64,000 nt of DNA, from the NCBI RefSeq assembly GCF_949628265.1, contig NC_088789.1, forward strand, positions 35,519,883 through 35,583,882, read 5' to 3'. Position numbers and translations under genes: made by a program. Under the pieces are notes generated by a model. That model made no database searches, was not told where the DNA came from, and was given only the letters and a program-made list of their open reading frames with translations. The stretch is from Cloeon dipterum (taxonomy: Eukaryota > Arthropoda > Insecta > Ephemeroptera > Baetidae). Positions 43,898 to 55,015 of this stretch are shown here, in pieces (within the stretch, counting starts at the first letter, position 1; every line of letters starts with the position of its first letter).

Positions 43898-45330
43898 CGC
43901 TCGTCTTTCTCCCGTCCTCTCACAGCGGTTTGTGTGCGTTTGCCGTCCGCCAAATCAACTCGCAAACTTCAAGGAAATATATAATCGAAACTTTGATAAT
44001 TTTTTAACAACGATTAAATTTCCTGTAACATTCGATTAAAACTCGAACTGTTTTTATCTGATCCGATTGAACAGAGATAAAAGCCTTAGTTTCCTGACCA
44101 TATTTCTCGCCGTTTTAACTATTTCAAATATATTTTAATTAAATGTTCATTTTGAGAAATAATTCTCTTAACGTACATTTAAAATCTTCCATTTCCAAAT
44201 TTGAGAACTAATTAAAGTTGGTGGTGTCAGAAATAATCCTGAAAGGGCACGGCTCCACCGGGAGGGAGGGCAACTATCCTGCGGGCCGAATTAATGCCTG
44301 GCTACGCAAAGGTTGCAACGTATTTCCAGAGTGCGCCTGCAAGTTTCGAATTTCTGCAACCCGCGCGGCAGGAGAGTGCGATAACTGGGTCAATCTGGGT
44401 GTGGCGTTTGTTGTTTCGCTTGTACCATAACAACACGAGTTTTTTTAGCGTTTTCAAAATATTCAAAAATTCCCACAACCTTGAAAACTCTAAAAATAAA
44501 AAATAAATTCACAGATCCTCCATTCTTTAATCAGAAAAAATAAATCTTAATTAATTTTCATCTCAAAAAACAAAAAATCGTGCAGATATTTTTCAGTTGG
44601 CGTCCGCCGACTTTGTCCCCGTTGTCCAGAGTCGCAATCTGTCCTTGTCCACACCGCCGTCTGCAGTCGGACCTCCGCTTAAAAGGCATTGTTCCGACAT
44701 TGCAGCTGATCAAAGTAAACAACAACAAGAAATCGCGAGCAAAACAGTACCGTCGACAGGGGTGTGAGGAAAGGAGGTGCGTTCTCCACTTGAAAAACGC
44801 GTGAAATTCTTTCAAATTTGTACTATTTTAAGCTTTAAAAAGTTCTTAACTAGTGTTTTAAAAGTAATTCTTGTGAATATGGGAATTTTTTGAGAATTAA
44901 TTCGATTTTAGTGAAAATCATCTTAAGAATTGTGCAAGTTCTCCATGGTGTTTGCTTCTAATAGTTCTAATAACACCGGGAGATGTCTCTATCAACCGGG
45001 CTGTTACTCAATTTAAGTGATACCGGTTTAAAAAAACACAGTTACCGGTTATATATAATTAATTCTATCATTAAAACTTTCTGAAATAATAAGAATTTCA
45101 AAATTAATTTTAAAAAACTATAATAATACATAAATTTTCCTTCCAAGCAAGACAAAAACACAGCAATTTTACATTATAAAAAAGATTTCCAATTAAAAAA
45201 CCGGTTTTTCAGCCATGCTATCGAAAGTATCGCCCACATGATTATTTGTTGTGACGTCTCCCTTTGGACTCTTGACGTGCGGACTGAGAAGTGAGAGCGG
45301 CAGCTGGGTGTCGATTGGCAGTGCGAAAAG
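43898..45330. other. Nuclease C promoter and spacer to the lipid phosphatases
   Basis: 43898-44130 mirrors the nuclease B promoter and retains GATA-type words. 44340-44430 matches 24870-24960. From 44430 to 45330 I see AT-rich DNA and no gene; short open frames at 44558-44815 are unsupported. Confidence 0.45.
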
Positions 45331-48300
45331 ATGGACAAGGAGGTGAGGGCCCTGCTGCGGCGCGTCCTGCTCGACGGACTGGCCCTGGCCGCAGGTACGA
45401 CCTTCACCACGCCGCCCTGAACGCGCGTTGACCCTATTTCGGGCCTGTTTTCAGTCGGTATCCCCTTGCTGGTGTTTAAATTATGGGGCCAGCCTTACCA
45501 GCGAGGATTTTTCTGCAACGACGAGTCCCTGCAGCACCCTTTCCACGACTCCACGGTCACCTCCGAGATGCTCTACGTCACCGGATTCGTCATTCCCATC
45601 GCCATCGTATGTTACATTATTTTTATTTTATTTATTTAAAAATAGGGATTTAAATGGGCACCTGGTTGGCCTCCCCTCTCCCTTTTCGTACCTTTAAAAG
45701 GACACTAACTACACCTCGGAATGATTTAAGGATGTGTAAACTGCCAAATACGGAAAAACAGATTTATTTCTTGAAGTTTAACAGACTACCCTGAGCTCAG
45801 GTCACGCGTACCTGAACCCTATTCTCACTTAAAAACGCTCCCTCATCCCGAGGAATCGAAACCAAACACGCACCTGATCTCAGGGTACCTCCCCTGACGT
45901 CAGGGTACCTCAACGTTCGGACCGTTGTTTCAGTTCTTCGGCACGGAGGTCCGTAGGAAGCGTCAGGGTTGTCGAGCCGTGGGGGCGCGGCCACTTCCCC
46001 TCTGGCTGTGGGAGACCTACAGGGTGGTGGGCGTGTTCCTGTTCGGCGCCGCCTGCTCGCAGCTGACGACCGACATCGGCAAGTACACGATCGGTCGACT
46101 GCGGCCGCACTTCCTGCAGCTGTGCCAGCCCAACATCGACTGCAGCCTGGCCGAGAACAGGCACGTCTACCACGAGGCCTTCGAGTGCACCAACGCCTTC
46201 GTCGACGCCTACAGACTCAAGGAGGTCCGCCTCTCCTTCCCCTCGGGCCACTCGTCCTTCTCCGCCTACACCATGGTCTTCCTCGTTGTAAGTGAATTTC
46301 CCGCCATTTTTAATTCCAAGGATTGCTGTGAATTTTCCGCCATTTTGAATTCCAAGATGACGCCATTTTCCTTCTGCCGCAGATTTACGTGCAGGTTCGA
46401 TGGACGCGACACCGCATTTTCACGCTGTTGCGGCCCTTCGTGCAGTTCCTGGCACTGTCCCTGGCCTGGTTCACCGCCCTGACCAGGGTGTCCAACTACA
46501 AACACCACTGGAGCGACGTCCTCGTTGGTTCTCTCCAGGGCACCATCGTCGCCATCCTCATCGTAAGTAGGCTCGAGAAATTTGAGGAATTCCACAACAC
46601 AGGGCCCCCCTCCTTACACCGGAAGTCTATTTAAAATTTCTACAGCATCAGGGGGTTTGAATAAGGAGATTCTTTGGTTCAAAATAAATTTCAGACGAGT
46701 GTTTCCGTCAGCCATTGCTGTCATCTCAAATCTCAACCCCGACTCCGGTGTGTGAGGGGGGTCATGGTGTGGGAACCGATCTTTAATGACCGTAATTAAC
46801 AATTTAAAGATAAATATATGCACTTGAACGCGTACGGAGGCAGCAAAATGCTTTTAAGGAGCGTCTGTCGGAAGCTAGAGGGGCTGAAAATCAGTAATTC
46901 GATCTCTGTCTCTGTCTCGAGAGAGAGTGCTTTGATAAAAACGAGAGTGGCGTCGGAATCAAACTCGATTTCGTTCGGCAGCGAGCGGTTGAAAGAGCCG
47001 CTATTTATCTGGCCGCGAGCGCGAGACAAGGCGCGAGAGTAAAACAAGTGGTCTGGCTCGTTAAAGTTTCCGCCTGAGGCCGCGCTAAGTGAGTGGCCGG
47101 CTTTATTTGTCCTTGAACTAGAGCCATCAAAAAATTAACTGCCGCTTCCCGTCCGGTCATCGCGTCTCGACGCCAAAATCGGCTCCGCGCGATGATTTCA
47201 TTTATTTTCCTAAGTGCTAAATTGAGATTTTTTTATCAAAGGAAATACGGATTTGTAATTCACTTATTGAGAATTGATTTTATTTCGGTTAAACAACGTC
47301 GGCGACGAGGAAGTCGAAAGTCTATTTCGAGTGAATCTAATATTTGTTGGGCGCGCGAGCAAAAAAATATTGGCTCGAGAGCAACAAAACAGATGAGCCG
47401 CTCACTCAGTCAGTCTCGTCAAGAAGCAAGAGGCGAGCGTGATTTATTCGAGGCGAGTGGATCGAGTGACAGTGCCACCAACAACGCGCTGCAAAAAGCA
47501 CCAGATTGCTTTTTTTTGTAACGCGACGAGTCGTTTAATGTAGCAAACAGATCAACTATTTATACTCCTGGCATTTTTTCTTAAAGTAATTTCAAAGTCT
47601 TGATTTCCAAGGCAGAAAAAATTGGTTGTTTGCCGGGTTCGAGAATTTCGCTACATCCGAGTCTGCTTAAACGCGGAAATCTAATTTCTGAAAAGGAATT
47701 ATTGTACTCTTATGCTTAAAGACTTCTCTTTGACGAAGTTTCTGAGCCCACCAATCGATTCCTGAGGGTCGAATTAGTTAAAATGGATTTTTAACGTTAA
47801 AAAAAGTGAAGTGCGACGTGCGAACCTTTTTTCCCGCCAAAACAAATGAATGTGAGAAGTGCGCACGCGTCACAGCTGGTTCGAGCACTGCCTGTGCGAA
47901 TGACTTCTTTGTCAGTTCCAGCCAGTTCTGACGCATGCGCACTTCTCGCATTTAAATTGTTTTGGCGGGAAAAAAAATTCGCAAGTCGCACTGCACTTTT
48001 TGGTCGAAAAAACCTTAACTAATTCAACCCTCAGGAATCGATTGGTGTGCTCTGAAAGTTCATGACTGTTGACATTTAAATTTCCCGCCAGTTCGACTTT
48101 CGTTTTTTCCTCTGAGTCTATCTATTTTCAGGTGAAAATCTATTGAAATGCCTCGTTAAATCGAAATGACTATCCTTAAATTCAAAAATTTACGAAAAAA
48201 TTTGTTTGAAATCCGTTAAATGGCGGGAAAAAGAGCGAGTAAAACGTCGGACACCAATTCTTCTTCATTTTTATTTCCCGCCATTTTTAAATTCCCAAAA

Positions 48301-48696
48301 TTCTGTTGGTTATTGCTCTGTTTTGCGCAATCTGAAACAACAATTCCTTGTATAAACGGTTTAATGACCTTCGCTTGACTTAAAAACCCATCAAGAATTA
48401 AAAATGGCGGGAAAAATAACGCCATCACATGTTTCTACTCGACGTGACGCCTCATTTTCTTTCCCGCCATTTTGATTTTCACGTTTTTCACTTGTTTCTG
48501 GTACCAGGAATCCATTTTCGGGGTCAAAATTCTCCATTCGAACAGCGCCGAATTTTCCCGCCTCTTTTTAAAGCTCGCCTTGTTGGACTGATTTCAGGCG
48601 CGGTGGGTGTGCGGCCTGAAAAAAGGGTCGACGGACCGCGATTCGGACGGCAGCCTGCCGATGGTGCGGCCCGGCACCAACAGCACCGTCGAATGA
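45331..48696 (+). CDS. Lipid phosphate phosphatase 1 (PAP2 superfamily, wunen/PLPP-like), 282 aa
   Basis: Five exons: 45331-45394, 45455-45606, 45934-46287, 46383-46562, 48598-48696; 283 codons including the stop. The PAP2 catalytic motifs are complete: [10 protein letters not shown] (motif 1), FPSGHSSF (motif 2) and [16 protein letters not shown] (motif 3). GFFCNDES in the first luminal loop is typical of integral PLPPs with six membrane helices. These enzymes dephosphorylate phosphatidate, LPA and S1P at the cell surface; fly Wunens guide germ cells. It sits head-to-tail with a second paralogue 0.4 kb downstream. The first two exons have the same lengths as in that paralogue (64 and 152 nt), supporting tandem duplication. 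The short C-terminal tail [10 protein letters not shown] differs. Poly(A) candidate ATTAAA near 48773. Confidence 0.95.
46563..48597 (+). other. Last intron of lipid phosphatase 1 (2.0 kb)
   Basis: Holds the foldback at 47749-48047 and repeated TTTCCCGCCATTTT words (near 48275, reverse near 48400, and 48460; others in the preceding intron near 46297 and 46335), resembling E2F/YY1-type sites. No exon was found; open frames at 46818-47042 and 47192-47521 have no support. Confidence 0.5.
47749..48047. repeat. Foldback element, ~130-bp arms, in a lipid phosphatase intron
   Basis: Termini are caccaatcgattcctgaggg and its inverse ccctcaggaatcgattggtg. Inside, both arms carry cccgccaaaacaa and a central agaagtgcgca(c/t)gcgtca. 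The loop is about 30 bp. The same terminus appears near 26800 and 42485. Confidence 0.75.
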
Positions 48697-49104
48697 CAAC
48701 AACAACATCAGCAAACGGACGCCGTTTGAAGAGCCCTCCTTGTTGCTGCCTTGACATCAAAGTTTAACATGATATTAAAATGAATTTTATATTAAAAATA
48801 TATAAATATAGATCAAATTGCATTCGTATACAATTATTTTAACAACACGCACTTTTAATTTTAAGAAGAATGAAAATTAAATAATAAGAAACATGTTATC
48901 TATGGGTGCGTGTGTGACGCGTCGATTATTGTCGTTCGTGGTGCGACTGTGTGTGTGTGTGTGTGTGGTTATATTGGAACAATAATAATAAAGTGAGTGC
49001 GAGTGTGCGAGCATATCACGGGGAGCTAGCTCTTTTAATTTTATCTCTTTCCTTATCTGGCGGCCAGGGGGGCTCCCATTCATTGTCAGTCAGCAGCGTG
49101 CGGC
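48697..49104 (+). other. Spacer between the two lipid phosphatases
   Basis: About 400 bp with a (GT)n tract near 48946-48967 and an initiator-like TCAGTCAG at 49086-49093, just upstream of the next start codon. No TATA box. Confidence 0.45.
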
Positions 49105-52100
49105 ATGGCGCAGCTCGTCGGCTTCCTGGGCTCCTCGGTCCTCGTCGACTGGACCATCCTCCTCGCAGGTCTCAAAACCCTATTATTTTTTGTTCATTGT
49201 TTCTAAAGGAATCTGATTTGTTTGGTTAGCCTCATTCGGATGTTTCCTCTTGGTAAACAAGAGAAAGATCTACTTTTAAATTTCAACCAAAGTCCTTTTT
49301 GATTCGTGAATACAGAAATGTTTTTCGCTTTTGATGATTGAAAATATTTTGAAACAATTGATTGCGTTATTTTTAAAATTCCGAGCGTGGCGGCTCATAA
49401 TTCATGATTTAAGTTGTCGTTTTTAATTATTTCTTAATGTCGTTGTAAAAGAATAAACACACACTGATTCACTTTTAACCAAGACGAGGCGTGTGTGAGA
49501 TAAGATTATCCAAATAAAAGTCTCTTCTCTTCGCAATCGGTGACGCATCTTCCAATCAATGTCACGCCGTTCGATTGCTGCTTATCAAAAATTTGCTCTA
49601 AATTCGTACCCAAGATTTAAAAATTTCAAATAGCATTGAAATGATTCTCTTCATGGTTTCGTACAGAGTTGGAATTTTTCAGAGCCCTGTTACATTTTTA
49701 AAATACAGGGGGTTAAAATTGCAATTAATTTAAAAATCCTAAAAAACATCTGAAGCGAATTTTACCCCCTAAAATAACAACCCCTTGTTTATACTGAGGG
49801 TTGGTATTTTCCATGGTGGCAAACCTCTACCCTGAGCTTCAATTTATAGAGTTCAACCCTTTCAATTTTTTTAAATTTAATTATAAAATGAATTTTAAAT
49901 CCAAGAAAAATGAGCAAAATACGATTTTTCGTTATTTTCAGCCCCTAAAAAAACAACCCCTGATAATCACAGATGGTTAAAACTTTCCAGGGGGGTTAAC
50001 CTTTACCCTGAGATTCATTACAGAAAGTTTTAATCTTTCTATATTGGATTAAAGTAAATAAAATAAATTTTAAAAATCCAAGAAAACGATGGAAAATTAT
50101 ACCGATATGATTTTTTGGTAATTTTTACCCCCTAAAATATCAACCCCTAGTTTATGCTGAGGGTCGATATTTTACATGGTGACAATGCTCCACCCTGACC
50201 TTCATTTCATTGCGTTTAACTCTTTTAATTTTTATAAATTTAATGAGAAAAGGAATTTTAAAATCCATAGAAAATGATTTTTTCGTAATTTTCACCCCTT
50301 AAAATATCAACCCCTGAGTATCGCAGATGGTTAAAATTTTCCAGGTTGATTGAATTCTACCCTGAGAGTCATTATGGATAGTTTCAACCTTCCGTCTTTT
50401 GAATTTAGAAGAAAATAGGAACTTAAAAAATTTAAAAAAATCAATTTTTCCACAGAAAAATTTTTAATAAATTGTTTATCATTGAAGAGGGTGCGGCGGT
50501 GTTGCTGGTGCCTCTGCTGTCGAGCGCCAAGCGGCGCGGCTTCTCGTGCTCGGACACGTCGATCCGGCAGCCGTACGTCGAGGAGACGATTCCCACGTGG
50601 GCGCTCGGCGTCGGATTCGTCGTCGGAGCTCTCCTTTTGGTCAGTGCCAACCTCCAACCGCAAAAATGCTGCCAAACTTTCCCCAGCGATGTAGAAACTC
50701 GCGCTTTGCCTCAAATTTTTCTTTCTCGTTCGCGCCAATACGCGAAATTGGAAATTCCCCAAAAGGTTCTAATTATTTTATTTTTTTTCTACGCAAATCA
50801 GATGGTATTATTTGAGCTGATGATGAGCGAGACTGGGCCGAGCGGGGTCGTGTGTCGGGGCCGGGCCCTGCCAGTGTGGGCCGTGAGGCTGTACTCGGTC
50901 GTCACCGCCTTTCTCTGCGGCGCCGGATTTAGTCAAATGACCACCGACATCGGTAATAATAAATATTAATATTTTTTTTTTTAATTTTAAATTATTTTAA
51001 TTTGTATAGCCAAGTACCACATTGGTGCTTTGAGGCCGCACTTCTTCCAGGTTTGCCAGCCGAACGTGAGCTGCGACGAAAACGTGGACCCTTTTCGATT
51101 CTACGGACCCGGCGACTACCGCTGCACCCACTGGACTGAGGAGCAGCTCGCCGACTCGCGCCTCTCCTTTCCCTCGGGACACGCCAGCCTCTCTTTCTAC
51201 GTCTCTACCTACCTCGCGGTAATTTCTTTTATTATTATTATTATTATTATTATTTTAAGACAAATTTCGCCATATTATTTCCTTAACGATTTTTGCCACT
51301 CTTTGCGCTCAAGCAACTCTTTTATTTTTTAACGCACAGATGCCAAACGTCCTGGACCTGATTTCAGGGTAGAGTTTTACAAACCCTGAAAAATTCAACC
51401 CTATTGAATACTCAGATTCTGAGTAATTACTAGCTGAAAATTGAAAAAAAAATCAATTTTTTGCAAGGTTTGCGATTTTTTTTAATTTTTTCTTTTGCTT
51501 CAATCAGTCTCAAAATTTCTGAACCTGGTGTCAGGGTGTGCTTTTACAATTTCAGGAAAATTCAACCCTCTAGGTATATCAGGGGGTAGGTTATTAAGGG
51601 TTGAAAATTAAAATTTGGCTCCATATTTTTAAACTCCGCTCCGAGAGAGAGGGTCCGTAAATATTTTTAGGTCTCACTACCCTCTCTGTATCTTCATCCC
51701 TTCGTACCTCGTGGTAATTTAGTTTTTTTATTTACAGAGAAATTTCACTAAATTTACTTAACAAAATTAATAAAATTTCATTTTTGGCACTTTTTGCGCT
51801 CGTGTATCTCCTAAAATTTCTTACACATAGGCGCCAAACTTCCTGGACCTGATATCAGGGTAGAGTTTTAAAAACCCTAAAAAATTCAACCCTATTGAAT
51901 ACTCAGATTATGAGTAATTACTGACTGAAAATTGAATAAAAATCAATTTTTTGCAAGGTTTGCAAATTTTTTTAAATTTTTTTCTTTTGCTTCAATCAGT
52001 CTCAAAATTGCTGAACTTGATGTCAGAGTGCGCTTTTACAATGTCAGGAAAAATCAACCCTCTAGGTATATCAGGGGGTAGGTTATTAAGGGTTGAAAAA

Positions 52101-52938
52101 TACAATTTGGCTCTATATTTTTAAACTCCGCTCCGAGAGCCCTTGCTCAGGGTCCGCAAATATTTTTAGGTCTCACTACCCTCTCTATCTTCATCCCTTC
52201 GTACCTCGTGGTAATTTAGTTTTTTATTTAGAGAGAAATTTCACTAAATTTTTGTAACAAAATTTTAACAAAATTTAATTTTTGCCACATTTTCCACTCG
52301 TGTATCTCCTAAAATTTCTTACACATCGGCGCCAAACTTCCTGGACCTGATGCCAGGGTACATTTTTGCACATCCTGAAAATTTAAACCCTGTAGAACGC
52401 TCAGGTTCTGAATAATCACCGGCTGAAAATGGCAATTTTGCATTTTTTCCACTTAAATCAGTCAAAATTTCTGAACCTGGTTTCAGGGTACTGATTGATA
52501 CAGTCAGGAAAAAATCAACCCTATTAGTGACTCGGGAAATGACTCAAAAATGATTTTTATTTTTCTTCGCGTTTCAGTTTTATCTGCAGAGCCGCGTGCG
52601 CGACTGCTCGAACGAGCGGCGGCTGGCGTGCTTCCTGGTGCGGCCGCTGGTGCAGGGACTGGCGCTGCTCGCAGCCTGGTTCACCGCCGTCTCGCGAGTG
52701 ATGGACAACATGCACCACTGGCGGGACGTCACCGCCGGCGCCCTCATCGGCATCGTCGCCGCCATCCTCATCGTACGTGCGGTTTTTGAAAAAATTTAAA
52801 TATAAAAATTATTTTTAATTTTTTTTTCGGCAGATTCAAAGTTTGAAGCCGTTCAAGGACGTGCGGTGCCTGAGGCCGAACGAGGAGTCTCCGCTGCGGC
52901 GCCTGCAGGCCAACGGTCTCGACCTCGAGAGAAACTGA
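49105..52938 (+). CDS. Lipid phosphate phosphatase 2 (PAP2 superfamily, wunen/PLPP-like), 291 aa
   Basis: Six exons: 49105-49168, 50488-50639, 50802-50952, 51010-51218, 52578-52772, 52834-52938; 292 codons including the stop. Catalytic motifs: KYHIGALRPH, FPSGHASL and SRVMDNMHHWRDVTAG. The luminal loop is more diverged (GFSCSDTS), and the loop before motif 2 carries an insertion with CTHWTEEQ. Compared with its neighbour it has an extra intron (57 bp, 50953-51009) splitting the region before motif 1. Poly(A) candidates are ATTAAA at 52970-52975 and AATAAA at 53139-53144. Intact and expected to be active. Confidence 0.95.
49740..50400. repeat. Tandem array in lipid phosphatase 2 intron 1 (~178-bp half units, ~356-bp dimers)
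   Basis: Blocks beginning with ccctaaaat.tcaacccct occur near 49770, 49945, 50128 and 50300. Alternate blocks match best (1 with 3: tttat(a/g)ctgagggt; 2 with 4: cacagatggttaaaa), giving a dimeric period. The earlier part of the intron (49169-49740) shows no feature. Confidence 0.6.
51199..52550 (+). repeat. Three ~495-bp tandem units in lipid phosphatase 2 intron 4, each starting with a copy of the exon 4 end and donor
   Basis: The real exon ends tacctcgcg|gtaatttc at 51218. Diverged copies reading cgtacctcgtg|gtaattt occur with the donor GT at 51713 and 52211 (periods 494 and 498). A second anchor, gccaaac(g/t)tcctggacctg, recurs near 51341, 51832 and 52329. Copies two and three keep the donor but have lost the reading frame upstream. 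Confidence 0.8.
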
Positions 52939-53039
52939 GTCGCGACTCGCCGCCAAAGTGACAATAATAATTAAAAGGCAAACGATTTCGCAAACTGCCA
53001 TGCTCGGAGACCCGAAATTAGCGCGAGTTCGGCGAAAGA

Positions 53040-53590
53040 GTTGCACGTTTTGCTCAACCCTTTACCTTATTAACGAAGTGTGTTTTCTTTGGAAGTAAAT
53101 TTATTTGACGCGCGTGTGTGTGTTTACGCCGGAGATTGAATAAATAAATAAAAAAGCGCTGAGAGTGCGTCGGCGGCGGCAGCCAGCGGAGTCGAACGTG
53201 TTTTCTTTCACTGCTTTGCTCCGGCTGGGGGGTTGCTTGGCTGCACGTGTGAGTGTGTGTGTGTGTGTGAGAGAGTGCGTGGATTCGAGAGAGTAGCAGC
53301 AAGAAGCAACAGATGGTCGCGCGCGGCGGTCGTCAAGGCTGTGCAGGGGCGGAATACACGCTGCATTGCCAGCGAGCGCGCGCGTTTCACTTTCGGCCGG
53401 CCGGCCGGCCGTCGACCCAGGCACGCACCGACGTCACACGCCAACCGCACCTTGCCCAATACCCACAGTTTCACTCGCGCCATCCTCCGCAAAACACGAC
53501 TTTTTCATTTGATGAATTTGTCAATGTGTCAAAATCACATTTTCGGGACGTGTTCTAGTTCAGTTTTCTCTTTAGATTAGACGCACAGAA
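53040..53590. other. 3' flank/spacer with simple sequence
   Basis: GT/GA-rich tracts (53245-53300) and a GC-richer patch to 53480. Open frames on both strands have no domain or splice support. Confidence 0.4.
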
Positions 53591-54330
53591 CCGTAATACT
53601 TAGTGTACCTGATGACTAGGTTGAGTTTTATTGGGATGGCAAATATCAACCCTCTGGGAGGTTCAGGGGATGATTTATCAGGGGGTGAAAATGGGAATTT
53701 GCAAGCAAAATTATTTTTCTCTATGTTTGGATTTTATTCTTATACATGTGTAAACTAATTTAAATCTTTAATCAGGGTGCTCAGGTAGCTCAGGGAGTGA
53801 TTAAAGAAGGGTTGAAATCGTGATTTTTTTTTAAATCGATTTTCTCTCGTATTTTGGCTTTCTGAAACTCTATAAAATCTTATTTTTACAGGGTAAAAAC
53901 CCCTTGAACCTGTTATCAGGGTAAATTTCTAGAAACCTAGAAAATTTTAACCCTCTGCGATGCTCAGGTACTGGTTTATCAGGGGTTGAAAATGGGAATT
54001 TGCAATGAAATTTTTTTCTCAATGTTATGATTTTATTATTATACAGGTAAAACTCATTTATATCTTTAATAAGGGTGCTCGAGTAGCTCAGGGGGTGATT
54101 CATTAGGGGTTGAAATCGTGATTTTTTTTTAAAAAAAATCGATTTTCTCTCGTATTTTGGCTTGCTGAAACTCTATAAAATCTTATTTCTACAGGGTAAA
54201 AATCCTTTGAACCTATTTTCAGGGTAGGTTTCTACAACCCTAGAAAATTTCAACCCTCTGTGGTGCTCAGGTGCTGCTTTATCAGGGGTTGAAAATGACG
54301 TTTGAATTAAATTTGCGTTTTTTTCCTTGA
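53590..54330. repeat. Tandem array, ~305-bp unit, two to three copies
   Basis: ctctcgtattttggctt followed by ctataaaatctta recurs near 53845 and 54150 (about 305 bp). taaccctctgcgatgctcagg-like blocks recur at 53650, 53950 and 54255. An inverted copy lies at 55960-56330 in the hillarin intron. From 54330 to 54690 the DNA is spacer with the same motif family. Confidence 0.65.
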
Positions 54331-54899
54331 ACGTTTTTTAATTACTGTATTGGCCCACATTTTCCATGAGACCTTAACCTGAAATCAGGGTAAGTATAAA
54401 AACCCTAAAAACGTGGACAATTACCCTGAGATCAGGTAAAAATTAAAAATTTGTAGTTCCTTTTTTATTAATCCCAAACGGGCAGTTACAACCCTTAATA
54501 AATCATCCCCTGAGCACCCTAGCGGATTGATTCTCCTCAGGGTTGTAAACCTTTCCCCTTCCATCAGGCTCAGGAGGTTTGACACCTCTGCGTTCGATAA
54601 TAAAGGAGATGGGCGCTCTGAAAAGTATGTATAGATTAATTCCATTCATCGGCCGGGGCGCGAGGAGAGGGATCCTCAGGTAAGCGTGTTCTATTTTGGG
54701 CCGTGGCGGCCGGGAGAGTGACATAATAACAAGTTTGGAAAGGATTTGCGGAAAGATTAAGGAATTCGGCGGCTGCAGCGGGTCTAAAAAAGGTGAGTCA
54801 GGTGAAAAGAGGTCGCCCCTCCCTGGTCGCCGCTTGCGTTTGGCGTGTCGGCGCGCAGGTGGGAGGGGAGGGGGCGTGACGTCAGCGGAGCGAGCTGCG

Positions 54900-54954
54900 A
54901 GAGCGAGAGAGTGTCGGGGCCTAGTCGAGCCGCGACGGGCAACATGGCCGCCAC
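54900..54954 (+). promoter_or_regulatory. hil: Hillarin 5' exon with an upstream open reading frame
   Basis: An ATG at 54944 (aacATGGCCGCCAC) runs to the donor CAC|GTAAGC at 54954. When spliced to the acceptor ctcag at about 54992 it would close after six codons (MAATSN). The main start at 55016 follows. This suggests a short upstream frame rather than an N-terminal extension. Confidence 0.45.
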
Positions 54955-55015
54955 GTAAGCCGCACCTGCAGGGCGCGCGGGGTGTCATCTCAGGTCGAAT
55001 TAAGGTCGCGCCGCG

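Larger units (their letters stand above)
40582..44130. repeat. Right arm of the large inverted duplication (contains nuclease C)
   Basis: Mirror image of 25585-28748. The inner edge has ggaaccgcgggagccat near 40600, the outer edge has cctgaccatatttctcgcc near 44095. The block 40670-41090 (aacgattggatttctgg, gcttattttggttcccac) matches 28250-28680 in reverse. Confidence 0.85.
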
